This document shows, in pieces, positions 11,413 to 20,090 of a stretch of DNA of 64,000 bases. Where the stretch lies: contig JAHCAL010000003.1 of the NCBI GenBank assembly GCA_019634925.1, positions 372,001 through 436,000 of the forward strand. The letters are read 5' to 3'. This stretch comes from Pseudomonadales bacterium (GTDB lineage: Bacteria; Pseudomonadota; Gammaproteobacteria; Pseudomonadales; Azotimanducaceae). A program made the translations under genes and the position numbers. Each line of letters begins with the position of its first letter. Within the stretch, counting starts at the first letter, position 1. The notes below the pieces were generated by a model. The model worked only from the letters and a program-made list of their open reading frames with translations, did no database searches and was not told the DNA's origin.

Positions 11413-12220
11413 TGCAGCCGCGAGGCGTGCGGTGCGGCGTGGCTTTGGATTGACCGACGGCGAGCACGCGCGTTACGCGGACGAGGGCTTCCTGATCCGC
11501 ACGTGCGTGTTCGGCCCCGCCGAAGTCGAGGGGCTGCGTGCCGCGGCCGAGGCAACGGTCGAATCCGTCCTGCGACTCTGTGCCAAGGGTTGCGCGTATC
11601 TCCTTGACGGCAAGCGATTCGTGGACGTCGCGGGCGCCACCGTCCAGTTCGAGCACGCGGTGGGCAGCGGGACCGTGCGGGTCATCGAACCTGCGCACCT
11701 GTTCGATCCGCGCTGGGAGTCTCTGATCGACGATCCGCGCATCGTCGAACCGGTTGCCGATCTGGTGGGCGCGGACGCGGTCGCGCTCTGGACCGACAAG
11801 CTCAATCTCAAGCGACCCATGGAAGGTTCCGGCTTCCGCTGGCACCAGGATTCACCCTACTGGATCCACGACTGCACGCATGTGGACCGGTTGCCGAACG
11901 TCATGGTGCTGCTCGACGATGCCTCCGAAGCGAACGGCGCGCTCCGCATGATTCCGGGCAGCCATCGCGCCGGACGGCTGCCGGGCACCGACGACGGGAC
12001 GCAGCTAGGCGGTTTTTACACTGACCCCGATTGTTTCTCGGAGGCGGCGGCGGTGGCGATGGTGGCACCCGCGGGGTCGCTCGTGTTCTTCAGCCCGCAC
12101 GTCGTGCACGGCTCGCCGCCGAACCGGTCGGCGCAGCAGCGGCGCGCGCTGATCCTGACCTACCAGCCGGCGGGCTACCGCATGCTGAAGCTGCCGCGGG
12201 TACGCAATGCAGGTGGGTAG
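11405..12220 (+). CDS. Phytanoyl-CoA dioxygenase (PhyH) family protein
   Basis: Fe(II)/2-oxoglutarate oxygenase-like protein of about 271 residues. Seen: the HxD metal pair in WHQDSPYW, RMIPGSH, and the distal His in SPHVVHGSPPN, consistent with the 2-His-1-carboxylate site, plus basic residues downstream for 2-oxoglutarate. The start is uncertain: GTG 11405 overlaps the amidase stop and is used here; ATG 11381, GTG 11432 and TTG 11450 are in the same frame and the conserved part begins near LTDGEHARY. Likely hydroxylates a substrate in the same pathway as the preceding amidase and ThDP enzyme. Confidence 0.88.
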   Translation: MGDAAARRAVRRGFGLTDGEHARYADEGFLIRTCVFGPAEVEGLRAAAEATVESVLRLCAKGCAYLLDGKRFVDVAGATVQFEHAVGSGTVRVIEPAHLFDPRWESLIDDPRIVEPVADLVGADAVALWTDKLNLKRPMEGSGFRWHQDSPYWIHDCTHVDRLPNVMVLLDDASEANGALRMIPGSHRAGRLPGTDDGTQLGGFYTDPDCFSEAAAVAMVAPAGSLVFFSPHVVHGSPPNRSAQQRRALILTYQPAGYRMLKLPRVRNAGG

Positions 12221-12332
12221 TGCGCCGGCGTGAGCGACGTGTGTAACATGTAGCGCGGCAGGCAGTGGCCGGTTTGCGCCACGCATTGCGGAACAGCGGT
12301 TCGAGCAGTCATCGGGGGAGGCAAGCGAGTTC

Positions 12333-13190
12333 ATGAGATACGAAGCGCCGACGAGCACCAAGGACGCGGTCACGCTGCTGTCCCGCGCGAAAGGCAGTGC
12401 ATTCGTGCTGGCAGGTGGTTCCGACCTGCTGGTGCGCATGAAGGGCGGATTCATCGAGCCGGACCTGGTGGTCGACATCAAGCGGATCCCGGCCCTGCAG
12501 GAGATCCGGAAAACCTCGACCGGGTTCCGCATCGGCGCCGCGGTGCCGTGCGCGGCGATGGGTGAACACGCCGGGCTGCGCAAGGCGTGGCCCGGGGTGG
12601 TGGAGGCCGCCAACCTGATCGGCTCCGACCAGATCCAGAGTCGCTGCACCGTGGCGGGCAACCTCTGCAACGCATCACCGGCGGCCGACAGCGTGCCGGC
12701 GCTCGTCGCCGCGAAGGCCAAGGCGGTCATCGCCGGACCCAAGGGGCGGCGTACCGTGCCGGTCGAGAAGGTCCCGGCCGGTCCCGGCCGCACGACGCTC
12801 GGCAAGGGCGAATTCGTCGAAGCCATCCTGCTGCCGCTGCCGAAAGGCAAGACCGGCGATGCCTACCTGCGTTTCACGCCGCGCACCGAAATGGACATCG
12901 CCGTCTGTTCCGCCGGCGTCTGCCTGAAGCTCGGGCGGGGTGGCGTGATCGAGGAGGCGCGGGTCGCGCTGGGGGCGGTCGCCCCCACGGTGGTGCTGGT
13001 GCCGGCGGCCGCGAAGGCGATCGTCGGCACCAAGCTGGACGAGGCGGCGCTCGCGGCGCTCACGGCGGCCTGCGAGGCAGCCTGCGCACCGATCGACGAC
13101 AAGCGTGGTACGGTCGAATTCCGTACCGAAGTGGCGGGCGTTCTGGCACGACGGGCCGCGAAGATTGCCTATCAGCGGGCGGGAGGTTGA
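12333..13190 (+). CDS. Molybdenum hydroxylase FAD-binding subunit (CoxM/XdhB-like)
   Basis: Medium, FAD-binding subunit (285 residues) of a xanthine-oxidase/CO-dehydrogenase-type hydroxylase; it passes electrons from the iron-sulfur subunit to an acceptor. Seen: FAD loop VLAGGSDLL near residue 30, second FAD motif AGNLCNASPAADSVPAL, and the C-terminal CO_deh_flav_C region. First of three subunit genes (FAD, 2Fe-2S, Mo) spaced 5 and 36 bases apart. A 112-base gap upstream could hold the operon promoter. Substrate is unknown; purines, N-heterocycles and aryl-CoAs are typical of the family. Confidence 0.95.
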   Translation: MRYEAPTSTKDAVTLLSRAKGSAFVLAGGSDLLVRMKGGFIEPDLVVDIKRIPALQEIRKTSTGFRIGAAVPCAAMGEHAGLRKAWPGVVEAANLIGSDQIQSRCTVAGNLCNASPAADSVPALVAAKAKAVIAGPKGRRTVPVEKVPAGPGRTTLGKGEFVEAILLPLPKGKTGDAYLRFTPRTEMDIAVCSAGVCLKLGRGGVIEEARVALGAVAPTVVLVPAAAKAIVGTKLDEAALAALTAACEAACAPIDDKRGTVEFRTEVAGVLARRAAKIAYQRAGG

Positions 13191-13195
13191 GCACG

Positions 13196-13729
13196 ATGGC
13201 CGGCGTTCATGTTTCTACGACGATCAACGGCGATCCGGTGGAATTCGTCTGCCAGCCGGCTGAGGTACTGCTCGACGTACTGCGCAACCGAGTCGGGCTG
13301 ACCGGCGCCAAGGAAGGTTGTGGCACCGGCGACTGCGGTGCCTGCAGCGTGACCCTCGACGGGCGCCTGGTATGTGCATGCCTCGTGCTCGGCGCCGAAG
13401 CCGACGGCCGTGCGATCACCACGGTCGAGGGCCTCGCGAGCGGCGGCCGCCTGCACCCGCTGCAGGAGAAGTTCATCGAGCACGCCGCGCTGCAGTGCGG
13501 CGTGTGCACGCCGGGCTTCCTGGTGGCCGCAAAGGCCCTGCTCGATCGTAATCCCGATCCGACCGTCGAGCAGATCCGCTACGCGCTCGCCGGCAACCTG
13601 TGCCGCTGCACGGGATACGACAAGATCGTCCGCGCGGTTCAGGCCGCAGCCGCGGAGCTCGCCACCGATGCGGCGCAGGCCGGCAAATCGGGCAAGAGCA
13701 AGAAAACTCGCAAGCAGACCGCCGCCTGA
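13196..13729 (+). CDS. Molybdenum hydroxylase [2Fe-2S] subunit (CoxS/XdhC-like)
   Basis: Small iron-sulfur subunit of 177 residues carrying two [2Fe-2S] clusters that relay electrons from the Mo site to FAD. Seen: plant-ferredoxin motif GCGTGDCGACSV near residue 41 with a fourth Cys in VCACLVLG, and the alpha-helical cluster motifs CGVCTPG and LCRCTGY. A Lys-rich tail (GKSGKSKKTRK) extends past the usual end of the family. ATG 13196 lies six bases after the FAD-subunit stop. Confidence 0.96.
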   Translation: MAGVHVSTTINGDPVEFVCQPAEVLLDVLRNRVGLTGAKEGCGTGDCGACSVTLDGRLVCACLVLGAEADGRAITTVEGLASGGRLHPLQEKFIEHAALQCGVCTPGFLVAAKALLDRNPDPTVEQIRYALAGNLCRCTGYDKIVRAVQAAAAELATDAAQAGKSGKSKKTRKQTAA

Positions 13730-13765
13730 CCGGCCGATCGCGACAGCATTCAGGAGATCAGTCCA

Positions 13766-16051
13766 GTGTCACACGATGCAAGTCTCACCAACCGGAACTT
13801 CAAGGTCGTCGGTACCCGCGTGCCGCGGCCCGACGGGGTCGACAAGGTCACCGGCCGGGCGCGCTACGGCGCGGATGCAACCGCGCCGGGCCAACTCGTC
13901 GGCATGATCCTGCGTTCGCCCCACGCGCATGCGCTGATCCGCTCGATCGACACCAGCAAGGCCGAGGCGCTGCCCGGCGTCAAGGCGGTGATCACCAGCG
14001 CCGACCTGCCGGACAAGGTCAACGGCCGGCGCGACCTGCTCGACATCCTCGAGAACTGCATGGCGCGCGGTCGCGCGCTGTACGACGGGCACGCGGTCGC
14101 GGCGGTCGCCGCGATCGATGCGGAGACGGCGAAGCAGGCGCTGAAACTCATCAAGATCGACTACAAGGTGCTGCCGCACGTCACCGACGTGGACGAAGCC
14201 ATGCAGGAGGGCGCGCCGATCGTGCAGCCCTGGGTGCGCACGGCCGGCGGCGATCCGAACAAGGAGACCAACGTCTCGCAGATCTCCGAGTTCGGGCATG
14301 GTGACGTGGAGGCCGGGTTCGCGGAGGCGGACGTGGTCATCGAGCGCAGCTACAAGACCGAGCAGACCCACCAGGGCTACATCGAGCCGCACGCGTGCCT
14401 GGCGAGCGTCGGCCCGGACGGCCAGGGCGAACTCTGGGTCACGACCCAGGGTCACTACACGTTCCGCAACCAGTGCGCCGAGCTGCTCGGCATGGAGATC
14501 GCCAAGCTCAAGGTCACGTCGTCCGAGATCGGCGGCGGGTTCGGCGGCAAGACCCACGTGTGGATGGAACCGGTCGCGCTCGCGCTGTCGCGCAAGGCGA
14601 ACCGCCCGGTCAAGCTGGTGATGACCCGCGACGAGGTGTTCCGCGCCACCGGCCCGACCTGCTCGACGTCGATCGACGTCAAGATCGGCGTCAAGCGCGA
14701 TGGCCGCATCACGGGGGCGAAGGCCGTGCTGCGCTACCAGGACGGCGCCTTCCCCGGCATCTGGGGCATGCTCGGCGCGATGACTTCGTGGGCCTGTTAC
14801 GACCTGCCGAACGTGAAGTCGATCGCCTACGACGTACTGGTCAACCGGCCGAAGGTGGCGGCGTACCGGGCGCCGTCGGCACCCATGGCGGCGTTCGCGG
14901 TCGAGAGCACCATGGACATCGTCGCGGGCGCGATCGGCATGGATCCGGTCGACTTCCGGCTCCTGAACGCCGCGAAGGAGGGCACGCGGGCCTCCTACGG
15001 CCCGACTTACGGGCCGATCGGGATCCGCGCGACGCTCGAAGCGGTCAAGAACCACCCGCAGATGAAGGTCAAGCTCAAGCCGAACCAGGGGCGTGGCATG
15101 GCCTGCGGGTTCTGGTTCAACTTCGGCGGGCAGACCTGCGCGACCGTCAACATCGGCGTCGACGGCACGATCAACGTGTCGGTCGGTACGGTGGACGTGG
15201 GCGGCTCGCGGGCATCGCTGTCGCTGATCGCCGCGGAGGAACTCGGCGTCCCGTACGAGACCGTGAAGTGCACGATCGCCGATACCGCCTCGCTCGGCCA
15301 CAACGACACGACCGAAGGTAGCCGTGGCACGTTCTCGTCGGGCATGGCGATCATCTTCGCCTGCCGCAATGCCATCGAGGAACTGCGCAACCGCGCGGCG
15401 AAGACGTGGGACATCCCGGTGCAGGACGTGCACTGGCAGGACGGCCAGGCGGTCGCGCTCGGCATCCAGCACAGCAACCTGCAGCCGCTGACGCTCGCGC
15501 AGATCGCGGCCAAGTCGCCGCGTACCGGCGGGCCGATCGCGGGCCACAACGAGGTGGTGGCGGATGGCGCGGGGGTCTCGTTCGCGAGCCATATCTGCGA
15601 CGTCGAGGTCGACCCGGAAACCGGCGCGACGCGCGTGCTGCGCTACGCGGTGATCCAGGATGCCGGCCGGGCCATCCATCCCGACTACGTGGAAGGCCAG
15701 TTCCAGGGTGCGGCCGCCCAGGGCATCGGCTGGGCGCTGAACGAGGAATACATCTACGGCAAGGACGGGCGCCTGCAGAACCCGGGTTTCCTCGACTACC
15801 GGATTCCGGTCTGCTCGGACCTGCCGTTCATCGACACGCAGATCCTCGAGATCCCGAACCCTGGGCATCCGTACGGCATCCGCGGCGTCGGCGAGACCTC
15901 GATCGTGCCGCCGCTGGCCGCCATCGGCAACGCGGTATCCAACGCGGTCGGCGTGCGCCTGACCCACGTGCCGATGTCGCCGCCGCGAATCCTGAAGGCG
16001 ATCAAGGCGGAACGCTCGCTCGCGGGCGACCGCCGGGTCTCCGCCGGCTGA
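13766..16051 (+). CDS. Molybdenum hydroxylase molybdopterin-binding subunit (CoxL/XdhA-like)
   Basis: Large catalytic subunit of 761 residues holding the molybdopterin cofactor and hydroxylating the substrate with water-derived oxygen. Seen: GGGFGGKTH, a pterin-binding Gly-rich loop, the RAPSAPMAAFAVES segment, and near the C-terminus GVGETSIVPP with the conserved catalytic Glu. The GTG start at 13766 is supported by CAGGAGA 9 bases upstream. There is no AYxCxFR active-site loop of aerobic CO dehydrogenase, so a CO role is unlikely; an aldehyde/N-heterocycle or aryl-CoA hydroxylase is more plausible. Confidence 0.96.
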   Translation: MSHDASLTNRNFKVVGTRVPRPDGVDKVTGRARYGADATAPGQLVGMILRSPHAHALIRSIDTSKAEALPGVKAVITSADLPDKVNGRRDLLDILENCMARGRALYDGHAVAAVAAIDAETAKQALKLIKIDYKVLPHVTDVDEAMQEGAPIVQPWVRTAGGDPNKETNVSQISEFGHGDVEAGFAEADVVIERSYKTEQTHQGYIEPHACLASVGPDGQGELWVTTQGHYTFRNQCAELLGMEIAKLKVTSSEIGGGFGGKTHVWMEPVALALSRKANRPVKLVMTRDEVFRATGPTCSTSIDVKIGVKRDGRITGAKAVLRYQDGAFPGIWGMLGAMTSWACYDLPNVKSIAYDVLVNRPKVAAYRAPSAPMAAFAVESTMDIVAGAIGMDPVDFRLLNAAKEGTRASYGPTYGPIGIRATLEAVKNHPQMKVKLKPNQGRGMACGFWFNFGGQTCATVNIGVDGTINVSVGTVDVGGSRASLSLIAAEELGVPYETVKCTIADTASLGHNDTTEGSRGTFSSGMAIIFACRNAIEELRNRAAKTWDIPVQDVHWQDGQAVALGIQHSNLQPLTLAQIAAKSPRTGGPIAGHNEVVADGAGVSFASHICDVEVDPETGATRVLRYAVIQDAGRAIHPDYVEGQFQGAAAQGIGWALNEEYIYGKDGRLQNPGFLDYRIPVCSDLPFIDTQILEIPNPGHPYGIRGVGETSIVPPLAAIGNAVSNAVGVRLTHVPMSPPRILKAIKAERSLAGDRRVSAG

Positions 16052-16061
16052 GCGTCCGCGT

Positions 16062-16304
16062 GTGAAGGTGGCGGTGAGCGGGCCGCTGCGCGACGCGGTG
16101 GGCGGTGCCGCCGCGGTCGACGTCGAGGCCGCCACGATCCGCGAGCTGCTCGGCCGCCTGGTCGACCGTTATCCACGGCTCGAGGCGCAACTCGATGCCG
16201 GGATCGCGGTCGCCATCAACGGCGAGATCTTCCGCGACAACTGGAGCGAGCCGATTCCGGCCGGCGCGGAGGTCGTGCTGATGCCGCGCATCCAGGGGGG
16301 GTAA
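16062..16304 (+). CDS. MoaD/ThiS-like ubiquitin-fold sulfur carrier
   Basis: An 80-residue beta-grasp protein ending in Gly-Gly (IQGG), the hallmark of sulfur carriers MoaD and ThiS. Seen: KVAVSGPLRDAVGG N-terminus, AGAEVVLMPRIQGG C-terminus. The GTG start at 16062 lies 10 bases after the Mo-subunit stop, and the gene ends 5 bases before the alcohol dehydrogenase, so it is inside the operon. It may provide sulfur for molybdopterin synthesis or for the terminal sulfido ligand of this hydroxylase; no MoaE partner is in the window. ThiS-type or a specialised carrier is the alternative. Confidence 0.8.
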   Translation: MKVAVSGPLRDAVGGAAAVDVEAATIRELLGRLVDRYPRLEAQLDAGIAVAINGEIFRDNWSEPIPAGAEVVLMPRIQGG

Positions 16305-16309
16305 CGTTC

Positions 16310-17407
16310 GTGGTGTTGCCGAAGACCAGCTTCGCCATGGTGCAGACCGCGCCGCGCGTGCTCGAGCCGATGGATCTGCCGATCCCCGACATCGACGCCG
16401 ACTCGGCGATCCTGCGTCTCGAAGCCTGCGGCATCTGCGGCAGCGACCACGAGCAGTTCCAGGGCCTGCTGCGCACCCCCATGCCGGTGGTGCCCGGCCA
16501 CGAGCCGCTCGGCGTGATCGCAAAGATCGGCGACCGGGCGGCGGCGCGCTGGGGTGTGGACGTCGGCGACCGGGTCGCGGTGGAGACCATGATCTCCTGC
16601 CGGCACTGCGGGCCGTGTCTCGGCGGCAGCTACCACCTCTGCGACCACCGGCGCATCTATTCCTACATCCCGCTGACCGAAGCGCCCGGCCTGTGGGGTG
16701 GCTATGCACAGTACATGTACCTGCACCCGAACTCGGTCCTGCACCGGGTCGACGCGCGCCTGCCGGCGGCGATCGCCGTCATGTACAACCCGCTCGGCGC
16801 CGGGTTCCGCTGGGCGGTGGAACTGCCGCGCACCGCGCCGGGTGACACCGTGGTGATCCTCGGGCCCGGCCAGCGCGGGCTGGCGTCGGTGATCGCGTGC
16901 CGCGAAGTCGGCGCCGGGACGATCATCGTCACCGGGCTCGCCGCCGACGCACGCAAGCTCGCGCTCGCGCGCGCATTCGGCGCCGATCACACCATCGACG
17001 TCGAGAACGAGGACGCCGTGCGCCGGGTCAAGGAACTCACCGGCGGGCGCGGCGCGGACGTGGTGGTCGATGTCAGCGCCTACGCCACCGCCCCGGTGGC
17101 CGACGCGCTGTCGATGGCGCGCCCGGGCGGCACGGTGGTGCTGGCCGGGGTGAAGGGGTTCAAGGCCGTCGAGCGGTTCGTCTCGGACCTGGTGGTGATG
17201 AAGGAACTCACCCTGCGCGGCGCCATCGGGGTGACCTCGTCCGGTTACCGCGCCGCGATCCGCCTGATCGAGTCGGGGCGCGTGCCCGTCGAGCGCATGC
17301 ATACGCACGACTTTCCGCTCGCCGAGGCCGAACTCGCCATCCGCACCCTGGCGCGCGAGATCCCGGGCGACGAGTCCATCCACAGCACGCTGCTGCCGCC
17401 CGCTTGA
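16310..17407 (+). CDS. Zinc-dependent alcohol dehydrogenase
   Basis: Medium-chain Zn-alcohol dehydrogenase of 365 residues, NAD(P)-dependent. Seen: catalytic zinc Cys in ACGICGSDHE and His in GHEPLG, structural-zinc cysteines CRHCGPC and a fourth Cys in YHLCDH, and the Rossmann motif LGPGQRGLAS. The start at GTG 16310 follows a run of G residues that serves as ribosome-binding site; the neighbouring GTG 16313 is equally possible. Fifth gene of the molybdenum-hydroxylase operon; it probably oxidises an alcohol intermediate of the same pathway. Confidence 0.94.
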   Translation: MVLPKTSFAMVQTAPRVLEPMDLPIPDIDADSAILRLEACGICGSDHEQFQGLLRTPMPVVPGHEPLGVIAKIGDRAAARWGVDVGDRVAVETMISCRHCGPCLGGSYHLCDHRRIYSYIPLTEAPGLWGGYAQYMYLHPNSVLHRVDARLPAAIAVMYNPLGAGFRWAVELPRTAPGDTVVILGPGQRGLASVIACREVGAGTIIVTGLAADARKLALARAFGADHTIDVENEDAVRRVKELTGGRGADVVVDVSAYATAPVADALSMARPGGTVVLAGVKGFKAVERFVSDLVVMKELTLRGAIGVTSSGYRAAIRLIESGRVPVERMHTHDFPLAEAELAIRTLAREIPGDESIHSTLLPPA

Positions 17408-17424
17408 AGGTCGGGGAGGAAGAC

Positions 17425-17865
17425 ATGACCGAACAGACTGCCGGCATACCGTACGATGCAAAGATCGCCTCGCGCTTCCTGGGTCCCGCGAAGGGCGGCG
17501 GCGGGCTGCCGGAGTACCTGGGCTTCGAACTCGCGGACGCCGGTCCGGGTTTCATGGTGGGGCGCTTCGTCGTGCGCGAGGAACTGCTGACGCCGTTCGG
17601 CAACATGCATGGCGGCGTGCTGAGCGCGTTCTGCGATCACCTGCTCGGCTGTGTGTGTTATCCCGCCATGAAGCAGGGCCAGTGGGCCGCGACCACGGAA
17701 TTCAAGATCAACCTGACCGCCCCGGTGAGCAAGGGGGTGGTCGAGGGCCGCGCAGCGATCCTGAGCCTGACCCGTACCCAGGCGATCGTGCGCATCGACG
17801 TCACCAACGAAGGACGGCTCGCGGCCTGCGCGCAGGGAACCGTCACCATCCGTGATCCGCGCTGA
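17425..17865 (+). CDS. PaaI-family hotdog thioesterase
   Basis: Hotdog-fold acyl-CoA thioesterase of 146 residues. Seen: the GNMHGGVLSAFCDHLLG motif, where the HGG loop and downstream Asp are typical of PaaI/YdiI-type enzymes, followed by TTEFKINLTAPV and a C-terminal AQGTVTI strand. A strong GGGGAGGAAG lies upstream of ATG 17425. Within the operon, 17 bases after the dehydrogenase. It would release CoA from dead-end or product acyl-CoAs, which supports a CoA-thioester pathway for the molybdenum hydroxylase operon. Confidence 0.92.
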   Translation: MTEQTAGIPYDAKIASRFLGPAKGGGGLPEYLGFELADAGPGFMVGRFVVREELLTPFGNMHGGVLSAFCDHLLGCVCYPAMKQGQWAATTEFKINLTAPVSKGVVEGRAAILSLTRTQAIVRIDVTNEGRLAACAQGTVTIRDPR

Positions 17866-17913
17866 GCCGCGGTGGCACGGGATGGCATCACCCGCGATGT
17901 CCAGGAGCCGTCG

Positions 17914-18516
17914 ATGAACGGGCGCGTGCCGATGATCGATCCGGGCGTGGATCTGTCCCGTGCGGCGTTCGTGCATCCCACAGCGTGTGTCTACGGCAAC
18001 GTGGAACTGGGCGAGGGTGCGAGCCTATGGCCGTACGTCTCGATCCGCTCCGAAGCCGGGGCTACCGTGATCGGCGCGAAGACCAACATCCAGGACTTCG
18101 TGATGATCCACGGCGGCCGGGTGAAGATCGGCGCGTACTGCTCGATCACCCATCACTGCACGATCCACCTGTGCGAGATCAGCGACAACTGCCTGATCGG
18201 CATCAACACGACGATCATGGACGGTGCCGTGATCGGCGACAACTGCATCGTCGCGGGCGGCAGTTTCGTCAAGGAAGGCACGGTGATTCCCGCCAACAGT
18301 ATCGTGATGGGTGCGCCGGCGACGGTGCGCAAGGTGCGCAACAGCTACGTCGCCAATCGCATGAATGCCTGGATGTACTACCGCAACGCGCTCGCGTACG
18401 CACGAGGCGAGTACCGGGAGTGGGATTCCGCTGCGTTTCGTGCCGAGATGGCGGGAGTGCAGGCGGCGTTCGAGCGGGAGCTTGCCGAGCGGTATGGTGT
18501 TGAGAGGGACGCTTGA
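17914..18516 (+). CDS. Gamma-carbonic-anhydrase-like hexapeptide-repeat protein
   Basis: Left-handed beta-helix protein of 200 residues in the gamma-CA/PaaY/CaiE group. Seen: repeating hexapeptides from about residue 30 to 140, candidate zinc histidines in VMIHGG and ITHHCTIH, and GAPATVRK at the end of the helix. ATG 17914 is preferred over GTG 17872 because CAGGAG lies 7 bases before it and the added residues look random. PaaY-type proteins hydrolyse inhibitory CoA thioesters in aromatic-acid pathways, which fits the neighbouring thioesterase. Last gene of the operon; the IS element begins eight bases after its stop. Confidence 0.88.
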   Translation: MNGRVPMIDPGVDLSRAAFVHPTACVYGNVELGEGASLWPYVSIRSEAGATVIGAKTNIQDFVMIHGGRVKIGAYCSITHHCTIHLCEISDNCLIGINTTIMDGAVIGDNCIVAGGSFVKEGTVIPANSIVMGAPATVRKVRNSYVANRMNAWMYYRNALAYARGEYREWDSAAFRAEMAGVQAAFERELAERYGVERDA

Positions 18517-18523
18517 CGTCTAG

Positions 18524-19717
18524 GGAATCTCTGATTTATTGCGATGATCTGGGATAATCGGTGTTCTGTCGATGCGGCTGTGAGAGTGCGAGTCATGCGC
18601 CAGAAGAGCTTCGCTGACGAAGGCTTCGAGAAGTCCCGGAAGAAGACTCGCAAGGAGCTTTTTCTCGACGAGATGGACTCCATCATCCCCTGGAAGGAAC
18701 TCGCTGCTGCCATCGAACCGTTCTATCCGAAGGCTGAGGGCGCTGGTCGCCGACCGATTGGCATCGAGCGGATGCTGCGCATCCATTTCCTTCAGCACTG
18801 ATTCAACCTCTCGGACCCGGCAGCCGAGGAAGTGCTGTATGACTCGCGCGCGATGCGCAACTTCGTGGGGATCGACCTGGGCCGGGAGCCGGTGCCGGAC
18901 GAGACGACGATCTGCAAGTTCCGTCACCTCATGGAGAAGCACAACCTTGGCGATCAGTTGTTCCATCTGGTCAATGAGTACCTTCGCGAAAGCGGCCTGA
19001 AGCTGAGCCGCGGGACGATCGTAGATGCGACGATCATCCATGCCCCAAGCTCGACCAAGAACCAGAAGAAAGAGCGTGATCCGGACATGCGCCAGACCAA
19101 GAAGGGCAACCAATGGTACTTTGGAATGAAGGCGCATATCGGAGTCGACCGGAGGACCCGGCTGATTCATTCGGTGGTGGCGACGGCAGCGAACGTTCAT
19201 GACTCCACCGTTCTGGGTGATCTGCTGCACGGAGACGAGGCGCGAGTGTGGGGAGATTCGGCCTATCACGGACAACGTGAGACGCTCGCCGAACATGCGC
19301 CGGAGGCAAAGGACATGACCCATGAGAAAGGCCATCGTTATCACGCTCTGAGCGAGCGGCAGCGCCGCTCGAACCGGAACAAGTCGAAGGTTCGAGCTCG
19401 GGTCGAGCACAGCTTCTTCGTCATGAAGCGGCAGTTCGGCTTCACCAAAGTGCGCTACAAGGGGTTGGCCAAGAACGCTCACTTCCTGTTCGTCTCGTGT
19501 GCGCTGGTGAATCTGGTCATGGCGAAGAAAACGCTCATGAAGAAACGACGAACGGCTCCGAGGGTTTCGTATGCCTGAAATTCGGGCAACCGGCCCTTCG
19601 AGGGCTTCGATCGCCGCCCAATAGCGGCACAAAGCTGGCGAATTCGATCAAGATCACATCGACTCGGCTCGAAACGGTCCGGCAGCGAATGAAAACACTC
19701 AAATGATCAGACATTCC
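18524..19717. mobile_element. IS5-family insertion sequence
   Basis: A 1194-bp element bounded by imperfect inverted repeats: left GGAATCTCTGATTTATT (18524-18540), right (reverse complement of 19701-19717) GGAATGTCTGATCATTT, 13 of 17 identical. Both ends are flanked by CTAG (18520-18523 and 19718-19721), a 4-bp target duplication of the YTAR type used by the IS5 family. It carries one transposase gene that is broken by a stop codon. It inserted directly after the gamma-CA-like gene without damaging it. Confidence 0.93.
18595..19578 (+). pseudogene. IS5-family transposase, nonsense codon at conserved Trp
   Basis: DDE transposase of about 327 codons. ATG 18595 begins MRQKSFADEGFEK, typical of IS5. 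At 18799-18801 the frame reads TGA in LRIHFLQH-stop-FNLSDP, where relatives have Trp (TGG); a single G-to-A change explains it. The rest is open to 19578 and holds SRGTIVDATII (first Asp), VWGDSAYHG (second Asp) and ARVEHSFFVMK (Glu). So the copy encodes a 68-residue N-terminal fragment (18595-18801) and an in-frame 248-residue part from 18832. It is probably immobile unless complemented in trans. Confidence 0.92.
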
Positions 19718-19721
19718 CTAG

Positions 19722-20090
19722 GTTCGGCGGGTCGCATTGGATTCGAGGCACATTTGGTAGGCGGGCAATCGAGTGGGGAGCTGATTTGGGTATGGGCGAT
19801 TCGGTTCGGGTTACGTGAGATTGGATCAATGATCAGCGGAGTTGGAGACTTCCCCGCGTAGCTAGGTCGTTGACAGCTGAATGGACGTGGCGGCATAGTT
19901 CAGCCGTTGCAATTCCTGGGGAGGGAGGGCAATGCTAGACCGGGTCACGGGTCACGGGTCACGGGTCACGGGTCACGGGTCACGGGTCACGGGTCACGGC
20001 GCGCATAGCGCGCGCACGCACGTTTCATCCTGTTTTCCCTCGCACCGCCCCGCGGTGCGTCCCGCCATTGCTGATCCGAGGATCCTGACG
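19722..20090. other. Intergenic region between IS5 and the RHS locus
   Basis: About 370 bases with no convincing gene. It is less GC-rich than the neighbours in its first 150 bases and contains the eight-copy 7-bp repeat at 19942-19997. The remainder leads to the small secreted-protein gene. A promoter for the RHS locus should be here, but no clear -35/-10 pair was seen. Confidence 0.6.
19942..19997. repeat. Eight perfect tandem copies of GGGTCAC
   Basis: Eight uninterrupted, identical 7-bp units (GGGTCAC) run from 19942 to 19997, ending in GGCGCGC. They start about 90 bases before the ribosome-binding site of the secreted protein gene at 20091. Such short perfect arrays slip during replication, so copy number is likely to vary between cells or strains. 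If they lie in the promoter or leader, this could tune expression of the RHS locus (inference). Confidence 0.95.

Noticed and set aside
13766..16051. Aerobic CO dehydrogenase large subunit
   Set aside because: The gene order is CO-dehydrogenase-like, but the AYxCxFR active-site loop was not found.
13769..16135. 788-codon minus-strand reading opposite the molybdenum-subunit gene
   Set aside because: Shadow frame: Arg/Asp/Val-rich with no motif, while the plus strand has full molybdopterin-binding motifs.
19942..19997. CRISPR-like array
   Set aside because: The 7-bp units are contiguous with no spacers.
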